37,376 nt of DNA, taken from Nemertoderma westbladi (taxonomy: Eukaryota > Xenacoelomorpha > Nemertodermatida > Nemertodermatidae). Below the pieces are notes generated by a model, which was given only the letters and a program-made list of their open reading frames with translations, ran no database searches and was not told the DNA's origin. Positions 31,201-37,376 of this stretch are shown here, piece after piece. Every line of letters begins with the position of its first letter. Position 1 is the first letter of the stretch. The translations under genes and the position numbers were made by a program. The stretch covers positions 1 to 37,376 of the forward strand of contig JAUCBJ010002467.1 in NCBI GenBank assembly GCA_032718475.1, in the 5' to 3' direction.

Positions 31201-34200
31201 GTCGGTTCTGGAGGGCTGGCAGATTGGTCAGACTTTGTCGAATATGCTGAGAATATCCCCGGGATGGGATGTGAATCACTGTCCTTCTCGAATTCTTGAT
31301 TCTATTCCATTGAGATTTTAGTAACTGCAAATATAAGTTATTACCAAAGTAGGATTCAATAAATTAATTGTTGAATCCAATCCTAATCAAACAGTTATTA
31401 TTTATCGAACGATTATCGACGAACTTATTGAAGCGTGTTTGCCTACATGTCTCCTATTCACATTGTATAAGAGACTAACGTTAGATCTCAGCATAAAGTT
31501 GTCCTTCTGTAAACGTCGAGTTTCGCTGAGTTGTTTTCTTATTCTCGATAATTTGGCGCTCATGATCCAAGATATCGCGATCATACCAGCGGCCCATTTC
31601 TGCTTCCGATACCTACGCAGATAGAATAATATTTAAACTACTTATTACATTTTGTAACATTAAGTATGTCTTTATTTCACGCAACGTACCTAACTGATCT
31701 AGACTTTGCTGACGACTTAGGGGACTGTCAGAATCACTAGAGGGAGACAAAAGGCTCCTCTGTTTCTATTAATGTAAAATTAAATTAATTAAACTCATTG
31801 GAGCAGGTTGCTTCTAGTGTTGGTCTTTTTGTAAACTCCAACAAGACTAAAATCATGATAGTGAACCTAGACAGCCCTCTATAAATGTCTGATCGTAAGG
31901 GCATAAGCTCTAGGGACGGCTTGCTTGAGCACATGGATGACTTCTGCTACTTGGGATTTGGATCATGGATCCGAAAGTCAGGTGAGGACCTTCGAATACA
32001 TAAGGGAAAGGCACGGGCAGCCTTGAATAGGCTTTCCAGGATTTGGAAGTCACCGAGAATTAATCGGAAACTTAAGGTCCGGTTATTTAGAGCAGCAGTA
32101 GTTCCAGTACTCCTCTATGGGAGTCCATGCTGGGCTCTAACTGCTGGGGACACCAAATCTCTGGATGGCACATTCACAAGAATGCTACGCCGGGTTCATT
32201 GTGTCAAGTACAATGCACACATCTCCAACCAGACACTATATAACATTGGATGTGTTTCATTGGTTCCCCAAGCTTGACACGAGCGAGGGACGTGAGAGGT
32301 TTATTTTGTCATAAGATATAAACTTAACGTTGTTCTGAACGTTTACTGTATGACGTTAACAGTTCAATGTTTATGAATAATATTTTATGAAACTAATAGT
32401 CAGTTACTACAACAGTACTAATAAGTTCATACAGTAGTTAGAAGGAAATTGATATTTCAGGGTGCTATGAGTTCCCGATGATATAATTGCTGAAATCAAC
32501 TCCCTCATGATGGATTCCACAACATTTGTTTCTAGGAAAGGTGGAAATTCATTAAAGGCGCCATGGGGTGATGCTCCTCAGCACAGCACAAGCTTGCTCT
32601 CAATTATTGCGTACTGCCGGCCGACCTAATGTGCGGTCCGTCTTTCTGTCCGGTCGTGCTTACTGTCCGGGCGGGTCTACTATCAGGCCGGGCCTACTGT
32701 CCGGCTGGGCCTACTGTCCGGCCGGGCCTACTGTCCGGCCCGGTCTTCTGGCGTCCGGCTGCTACAGTACTGTCCGGCTGTCCTATTCTCCGACCGGCCT
32801 GTAGTACCTACTGTCGGGTTCTCCCTGTCCTACTGTTTAGGTCAGCCTACTGTCCGGCCGGAAACTGACTCACCTTAGGTAGGCACTCCTCTCTTTATGA
32901 CACTTCCACGTTGCCTGTATCTTAGTAGCAGCCCGAATTTCCCGACCATCTCCCTCAAATTGCTGCCCGGATTTTGAAATAATTGGTAACACATCGTTGA
33001 GATTAGCAATACAGCTCAAAAGATCCTGTAAATATTGACACAGTATCAAACTTAATCATTCAGTACACAAATTACAATTGATGAAAATTGAAAAATCAAT
33101 AGACAAAAATAAGAAATGCGTGTGTATACAGTAGGCCTACGTGGAGTATGTAAGGGAAACGCATGAGGGAAAGGGATGGGCAGCATTTAATGGGGCAGTC
33201 AGACAGAATAGGGCCTGCAACAGAAACTTTAAGGTTGAATTATTTAGGGCAGCAGTAGTTCCAGTACTCCTCTATGGGATACAATGCTGGCCTCTAATTG
33301 CTGAGGACACCAAATCTCTGGATGGCACATTCGCATGAATGCTACGTCGTGATCACGGTGTAAAGTACATAGGCCGACAATGATCAGGGGCCTACATCTC
33401 CAAGCAGACACTGTATAACATTGGAGGTGTCTCATTGGTTCCCCCAAGCTTGACACTAGAACAAAGCCGCCACCGATTTGCAGGACATTGTTTTCGTCGT
33501 GAGGACCAGCATGTGACAATCTTGTGCTTTGGCGACCTCATGGAGTGAATAAGCATGGTGTGCAGCTCATGACTTTCGTGAGACGCCTTTTAAAGAAACT
33601 GGCTTAATTAATGAACGCCACATACTGTATAATTATAATATATAAATTATTTAGATAGATTGAATAAGACTATACAACACGAAGTGGGGACTTCGCGCAG
33701 CACTATACAACAGTATTATATTAATTTATATTACTTACAGGGAAATTACTATACCTAATTCTATACCTAAATCTAAAATTGAAAGTAATTCGCCATTAAA
33801 CTACAACAAACTGTAGCTGAAATTCATGACTCTTTAGGTTGCCTTTTAAGCCACTCTTCACTTACCTGTGTAGTTGGAAGTTGATCCAATTCAAACCGGG
33901 ACGCTATATCTGCCAGACGTTCACCGATTATGTAGGCCACCGGTACCGTGTACCGTGCCAGTAGAGCTGCTAGCTGACTCAACACTGAGCTAATGCTGCC
34001 CCACTGCAGGCAGTAGAGCTGTTTGAATGCATGGAACTGGGGGTTGGGGTCCACTATCAGGCCATTGTGTAAAGGGAAACAGGCTAATCCGGTGCCGCGG
34101 TCACGTGATGGTGGCGGCTGGAATAAATTTAGAAACTACAGGTAGAAAAGTAAACGAAACTGCCTATACTTTAACAACAAAAAACCCAATCTTAATCTGG

Positions 34201-34703
34201 GCTCGAACCCAGTTCTTTCATATCCTAAATCTGCCACTTAACGAGTGACCATCTATACCAAAGATATAATATCACCACTACAACAAAAATTACATTCTTT
34301 CTGAGGGTCCCTCTTTTCTACTACTACAACTACCTACCTCTCATAATCAACTTTGTATATAAAAAAATAACAAATAAATAAAATTTAAAAAATACCAGTG
34401 GACCATGACCATGTTCATGACCATAACAATAACCAATACACATTATAACTTATGGCTAGTGCTTCCTAACTGTATTTCTAACTGCGGCATTATTTCCGCG
34501 TGTCTCAAGAACTATGTCATTCTAACCTGGGGTTGTATTTCCGCAAACTCTACTACGTTAGATAGCATACGACCTTCCACATATGATCTCTCAGAAGCCG
34601 ACCTATCCGAAATCGTCTTAGCCTCCGACTTGCTTCCGACTTGATCGGGAAGTTTACCCGTGGATGAGGAGTACACGGGGGGTTGTCCGAAGTGGGGATC
34701 CAA
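19077..34703 (-). CDS. IQCH: IQ motif-containing protein H, seven internal exons
   Basis: Exons 34703-34527, 34117-33866, 33025-32874, 31612-31480, 31324-31174, 22016-21785 and 19248-19077 join with AG acceptors, GT donors and matching phases into 423 stop-free codons (1269 bases). In order the product has a Ser-rich segment, [19 protein letters not shown], one IQ motif ([20 protein letters not shown]), a basic helix ([17 protein letters not shown]), [46 protein letters not shown] and [19 protein letters not shown]. This order and these motifs fit IQCH, a calmodulin-binding protein linked to sperm development in mammals. The start and the C-terminal exons were not found; the gene may run past both sides or end broken. 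Introns carry minisatellites and LINE fragments. Confidence 0.8.
19445..21812 (-). repeat. 52-bp minisatellite carrying splice donors, 46 units
   Basis: From 19445 to 21785 the unit starts repeat exactly every 52 bases (45 intervals, 46 units), filling nearly the whole intron. On the minus strand each unit is 32 bases resembling the end of the IQCH exon (GTGCTCCAGTACATTG, then ATCGAGCACTCAAGCG), followed by the donor GTAAGTTTGG and ten more bases. Variants are AAACTG in place of AAGCGG beside the donor and CTCAAG in place of CTCCAG. The leftmost unit has lost the donor (GCGATAAGT). Confidence 0.95.
21785..22016 (-). CDS. IQCH: IQCH exon before the 52-bp array
   Basis: The acceptor TTCCTGTTTTAG precedes 22016. 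The exon completes the Asp codon split by the long intron and reads [53 protein letters not shown] and [15 protein letters not shown]. The donor is AAGCG|GTAAGT at 21785/21784, phase 2. Its last 32 bases are the founder of the adjacent array. Reading through the donor gives CGG TAA, an immediate stop. Confidence 0.85.
22042..31016 (-). repeat. 53-bp intronic minisatellite, about 169 units
   Basis: The phrase CACCTGTGACCC first starts at 22055 and its last full copy at 30959: 168 intervals of exactly 53 bases with no net indel. A partial unit at 31012 runs into the 22-bp array. The usual variants are CTTATGCACC or CTGGTGCACC, and TTGGTTC or TTGATTC. Both outermost units have CTGCTGCACC. Near the right end a five- and seven-unit spacing of rare variants (TATGAACC, CAGGATTA) shows block duplications. 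It fills nearly all of a 9.2-kb IQCH intron. Confidence 0.95.
31018..31188 (-). repeat. 22-bp splice-donor repeat, 8 copies
   Basis: GTAAATGTCA recurs at 31021, 31043, 31065, 31087, 31109, 31131, 31153 and 31175, exactly 22 bases apart. On the minus strand each unit is the exon end GACATTTACG followed by the donor GTGAGTGTTTGT. The rightmost copy is the real end of the IQCH exon; the leftmost copy instead has the donor GTAAGG. The array abuts the 53-bp array. Confidence 0.95.
31174..31324 (-). CDS. IQCH: IQCH exon before the giant intron
   Basis: The acceptor TATATTTGCAG precedes 31324. In phase 0 it reads [36 protein letters not shown] and [14 protein letters not shown], leaving a G that joins AT of the next exon to make Asp. 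The donor TTTACG|GTGAGT is repeated seven more times downstream. The HIPSRGYSQ segment is among the most family-typical parts of IQCH. Confidence 0.85.
31480..31612 (-). CDS. IQCH: IQCH exon, basic helix after the IQ motif
   Basis: The acceptor is TCTGCGTAG before 31612 and the donor AAC|GTTAGT at 31480/31479. The exon reads [20 protein letters not shown] then [16 protein letters not shown] and DNFMLRSN. It is a long positively charged helix that extends the IQ calmodulin-binding segment. The intron to the next exon is only 155 bases and holds no repeat. Confidence 0.8.
31685..32277 (+). pseudogene. LINE reverse transcriptase C-terminal fragment in an IQCH intron
   Basis: It lies on the opposite strand to IQCH. 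It starts with [12 protein letters not shown] (the catalytic motif region), then [20 protein letters not shown], a stop, and a 130-residue stretch with [43 protein letters not shown] and [19 protein letters not shown]. It is truncated at both ends. It resembles the family at 8779-10745 and is clearly related to the fragment at 33125-33545. Confidence 0.8.
32614..32868. repeat. GC-rich degenerate minisatellite beside a splice donor
   Basis: About 17-base units on a TACTGTCCGGCCGGGCC theme recur from 32614 to 32868, in strong contrast to the AT-rich flanks. The array ends about 5 bases from the donor of the IQCH exon 32874-33025. The open frames on the plus strand here only reflect the stop-poor repeat. 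On the minus strand each unit contains ACAGTAGGC, a weak donor-like string. Confidence 0.8.
32874..33025 (-). CDS. IQCH: IQCH exon with the IQ motif
   Basis: The acceptor AATATTTACAG precedes 33025 and the donor is CTAAG|GTGAGT at 32874/32873. It reads [40 protein letters not shown] and [11 protein letters not shown]. The IQ motif begins at [11 protein letters not shown]; the central RG of the consensus is changed to CH/KE, so calmodulin binding may be modified. The phase 2 end matches the next exon. Confidence 0.85.
33125..33545 (+). pseudogene. Second LINE C-terminal fragment in an IQCH intron
   Basis: It reads [30 protein letters not shown] then, after stops and frame changes, [25 protein letters not shown] and LCFGDLME. 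It matches the 31685-32277 fragment ([36 protein letters not shown]) and extends further toward the usual GHCWR end. These are two independent, 5'-truncated copies of one family in neighbouring introns. Confidence 0.8.
33866..34117 (-). CDS. IQCH: IQCH exon, N-terminal conserved region
   Basis: The acceptor TTTATTCCAG precedes 34117 and the donor is CACAG|GTAAGT at 33866/33865. It has 84 whole codons: [60 protein letters not shown] and [20 protein letters not shown], ending PTTQ. The [15 protein letters not shown] stretch is the most family-like part of this half of the protein. Confidence 0.85.
34194..34252 (-). tRNA. tRNA-like sequence in an IQCH intron (SINE remnant)
   Basis: On the minus strand, TGGTCACTCGTTAAGTGGC gives an A-box and a D arm (CACT/AGTG), and CTGGGTTCGAGCCCAG gives a paired T arm with a B box. 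The anticodon arm does not fold convincingly and no acceptor stem closes it. It is probably a tRNA-derived SINE head, followed by a short T-rich tail. The A-box differs from that in the ribozyme element. Confidence 0.45.
34527..34703 (-). CDS. IQCH: IQCH exon (first one found)
   Basis: The acceptor TTAACTATTTCAG precedes 34703 and the donor is CCCAG|GTTAGA at 34527/34526. It has 59 whole codons, Ser/Lys/Glu-rich: [40 protein letters not shown] and EFAEIQPQ. It is less conserved in appearance than the next exons. It is assigned by phase continuity and by a clean junction [11 protein letters not shown]. Exons with the start codon lie upstream, possibly beyond the right edge. Confidence 0.65.
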
Positions 34704-35424
34704 CTGAAATAGTTAACAAACTCGGAATAAAAAAAAATAATTAATAATTCTTTTTTTTTTACGAACAATTTAATATATTTTGGTGCAATAAAAACCATCA
34801 GGGTATATAGCCGCATGTACTGTAGTAGGCCTACTGTATGTGATTGCTCTCCTAGCCTACTACAACGTCATTCTAATCAACACATCAAGTTTCCTCTGCA
34901 TTTTTTTTTATTGTATCCACTATTATTGATTGGATTACTGATTTCTGAATTATAAGTAATACGACAACAAACTGAATCCATGATAGTTTGATATTTTGTT
35001 ACAAATTGTGCTTCTTGAATTTGCAAAATAAACATTGAGGCAAGTTGTGAAACAGAGTGAAAAAATACACGAAATACACATAAGACACGCTTTTTTAATT
35101 TACGTAGGACTATTTCAGTTGCTTACTCGTTTGTTGACCAAAATTCAGAAATTGTGTTTTCAGTTTTTCACAAAACAAAACGCGCCAACACAATCTCAAA
35201 GCATTCGAACACATAGAATAGTATCTACCATATTTTATAACTACAGTATACGTTAGAAATGAAAAGTGCATTTTATAAATAAATGGTGTCATGACAGAAC
35301 ATCATAAGTTGATTTTTAGAGTCCAGAGATTATCGAACTAAAACGTTGATTTTATTTGAATAATTAATACATTGTTTTTTAAATATTTATTTAAGTACAC
35401 CATGACCTGTAATCATAAAAGTAA
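34704..35424. other. AT-rich IQCH intron, nothing recognised
   Basis: This is AT-rich sequence with homopolymer A and T runs and one GTAGGCCTAC palindrome (34826). Open frames are short and unlike known proteins. If IQCH continues to the right, this is intronic. Confidence 0.45.
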
Positions 35425-36350
35425 AATGGAATAGTGCTTCTTCGGAGCAGTTTAGAATTACCAATGGAGTTAGACAAGGATCGGTGGCTTCACCAATCCT
35501 GTTTTGTGTTATTGTTAACAAGATGATAATCAAGTTGCGTCAATCTGGCGTTGGTTGTCACATTGGTTCAAGGTATTTCGGGATTGTTGTCTATGCAGAC
35601 GACATTCTGCTTCTTTGTCCATCCATTCCGACGGGTCTTCAGTATATGGTTAACCTTTGTTCTGATTTGCCAGAAAAAAACAGAATGAAATTTAGTACCA
35701 ACGTCGATCCTACAAAGAGCAAAACAACCTGTGTTCCATTTGCTGCTAAATGGTCCCCTCCGAGTTTCTAGATCGTGCTCAATGGTGACAAACTTCCATG
35801 GGTAAAAGAAATGAACCATCTCGGCAACATGTTCCACTACTCGAACAAGTTTGATAGAGATCTCTGTCTTAAACGGGGAAGTTTTATCGGGAAGATGAAT
35901 TGTCTCCGCCAAGAATTATTTTTTGCACACCCAGCTACTCAGTCAGAATTGCATAGAGTTTATACAACTAGTTTCTATGGAAACGGATTCTGGGACATCT
36001 TTTTCGGATGCTTGTGTGCGGCTCGTAACTGCTTGGAACAAGAATTTGAGAACTACCTGGAATCTCCCATATAATACACACAGGTGCATCGTTGAACATC
36101 TGAATCCCTTCCAGCATCCTTTTGTCATGCTGTGTTCGAGATTTGTAGGGTTTGCAAAACGACTGTTATTGTCGATTATGAATAAGCCATCGTTATTCTT
36201 CCTTGCGAATCTATGTCTATTCGATTGTAGAATTGTTTCTGGTAGGAACCTATACAATATTGCAGCTAAGGTCAACGTAAACGTGAAGGATCTTAATTTT
36301 TTTTTAAACTACACCCCTCTTCGGGGTAATAAAACTTTTATTTCTCAATA
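35425..36350 (+). pseudogene. LINE reverse transcriptase C-terminal half, near-intact
   Basis: Starting about WNSASSEQFRITNG, it shows motif B VRQGSVASPILFCV, motif C VVYADDILLLCPS with both catalytic aspartates, then FSTNVDPTKSKTTCVPF, LPWVKEMNHLGNMF, KRGSFIGKMNCLRQE, AHPATQSELHRVYTTSFYG and, after a frameshift near 36000, TAWNKNLRTTWNLPYNTHRC. One stop (35769) and one frameshift interrupt it. The N-terminal endonuclease and fingers are missing, so this is a 5'-truncated insertion. The family differs from the other LINEs here. Confidence 0.85.
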
Positions 36351-36958
36351 AAATTTAAATAAAACCGGTCCAAACTAGAAATACTGTATATACATATGAA
36401 TGATAATAATATGCTAGAGAACAATGTGAGTTATGGTTTATGTATTTGTATTTATGGTACTTTTGTGGTTAGTGGCCCAATGAGGACAACGATGGACATG
36501 ATTTGCATTTGATTGCATGGTATCGATCTTGTGAGCTTTTGTGGCAGTATTTGCAGCAGCATTCAGGAGACAGTTCGTGGAATATAGTTCGTGGAAGGAT
36601 CTTAATACGAACATGTTTAAGAGTGGTTTTGTAATCCTAGCGGATCAGATATAGTTAGGGTTGTAAGAGAATTAGTTGAGTGTCGCTATAACCTGTGTAT
36701 CACCGCGCTTCACAAATGAGGAGCTGGACTATATTATATTAAAGTTTGTTTGTACGTCATAATTCCCTTAACTTAAATTATTATATTGTGCTATTTTTAT
36801 GTATATATTTTTTTATTCTTCTTCCTTTGGTACATTATATTATATTTACTACTACTGTACGTAAGACAATGTGTATTTTTATTTTCTATATTTCCTTTCC
36901 GTATCTGTGTGCTACATTCGTTTGATCGTATGCACGAATAATAATAATAATAATAATA
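36351..36958 (+). mobile_element. Probable LINE 3' UTR ending in (AAT)n
   Basis: The region after the last frame runs without coding signs to seven AAT repeats (36937-36958), after which composition changes. Many CR1/jockey-type LINEs end in a short microsatellite instead of poly-A, so I read this as the 3' UTR and tail of the 35425 element. No target-site duplication was identified. Confidence 0.5.
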
Positions 36959-36959
36959 G

Positions 36960-37376
36960 TGTCATTTTTTGATGACACGGACCCCCGCCCAAATTTTTCT
37001 ACAAATCTTTATCATATTGCTTGAAATTTGAAACACCACTAGTTCCACTCACCGTCGTTGACCCCATGAAGCCGGAAATTTCAATTTCGCCTTAAAATGT
37101 TTTTTAATAAGCGTTTTAAAAAAGTGTCTTTCGCGTAATCGCACCCTCCGTGTCGTGGCCATTCTTCACATTAGTCGTAATTTTTCTTATCATTAGAAAG
37201 CTTGCGTTGCAAGGATTCAAAATATGTAACAATATCTGAATTTCGTTGAGAATCAGCTGAGATAAAGGCTTCCAAAGATTTCAAGAATTATCGTTCGCTG
37301 CAGGCCATTTATTCTATTTAATAAATACACAATGTTCTGGAACAATTTGTTTATGTATGATTAGCTACGCAATCAC
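36960..37376. other. Right edge, no confirmed gene
   Basis: A minus-strand frame starting at a good-context ATG (about 37161) and running to a donor-like CGACG|GTGAGT (about 37056) gives a short, very basic peptide (MATTRRVRLRERHFFKT...). It could be a first exon, but it has no recognisable similarity and I do not call it. Confidence 0.3.

Noticed and set aside
32568-32868. Two overlapping plus-strand frames rich in Pro, Gly, Cys and Tyr
   Set aside because: They reflect the stop-poor GC-rich 17-bp repeat, not a protein gene.
35923-36351. 142-codon plus-strand frame as an independent gene
   Set aside because: It is the frameshifted continuation of the LINE at 35425 (TAWNKNLRTTWNLPYNTHRC is typical of the LINE C terminus).
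37056-37161. Basic peptide frame with good start context and a donor-like end on the minus strand
   Set aside because: It is too short, with no recognisable domain and no connecting exon; possible but unsupported.

Overview
The window looks like a eukaryotic nuclear genome, most likely a marine invertebrate. It has spliced exons with GT/AG borders, snRNA genes, several families of decayed non-LTR retrotransposons, tRNA-like short elements and large minisatellites. The palindromes TAGGCCTA and ACCGGT recur throughout and remind me of echinoderm or hemichordate sequence. That is an impression only; the species cannot be fixed from the sequence. Most long open frames are chance or transposon-derived.

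Layout, left half. 1-5500 is gene-poor: two long G runs, a dispersed repeat around 1.8-3.5 kb, and a small element swollen by about 17 copies of a 52-bp unit (3570-4490). A U4 snRNA gene with its own promoter block lies at 5569-5709 (+). A long perfect hairpin follows at 5815-5879. From 6.6 to 10.9 kb lies a dead non-LTR element on the minus strand, with a mutated catalytic motif, a coding minisatellite at its C terminus, and a 3' region interrupted by another repeat-rich insertion. At 11738-12259 (+) is an intact, intronless myosin regulatory light chain gene. From 14.8 to 17.4 kb are nested retrotransposon remnants. At 17577-18238 is a near-perfect inverted repeat whose arms each carry a complete hammerhead-ribozyme motif next to tRNA-like sequence. 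A second U4 gene, identical in sequence to the first, lies at 18609-18749 (-).

Layout, right half. From 34703 leftwards to 19077 runs a minus-strand gene that I identify as IQCH (IQ motif-containing protein H). Seven internal exons can be joined with canonical splice sites and matching phases into 423 continuous codons. Both ends of the gene appear to be missing from the window or were not found. Two introns are almost wholly minisatellite: 46 copies of a 52-bp unit (19445-21812) and about 169 copies of a 53-bp unit (22042-31016), the latter joined to 8 copies of a 22-bp unit (31018-31188).

Main discovery. The 52-bp and 22-bp arrays were built from the exon-intron junction itself. Every unit repeats the end of the upstream exon together with its 5' splice site, so the real donor is followed by dozens of decoy donors in the same orientation. 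A third IQCH intron also has a minisatellite starting beside its donor. The hammerhead/tRNA-like inverted repeat and the duplicated U4 genes are the next most notable items.
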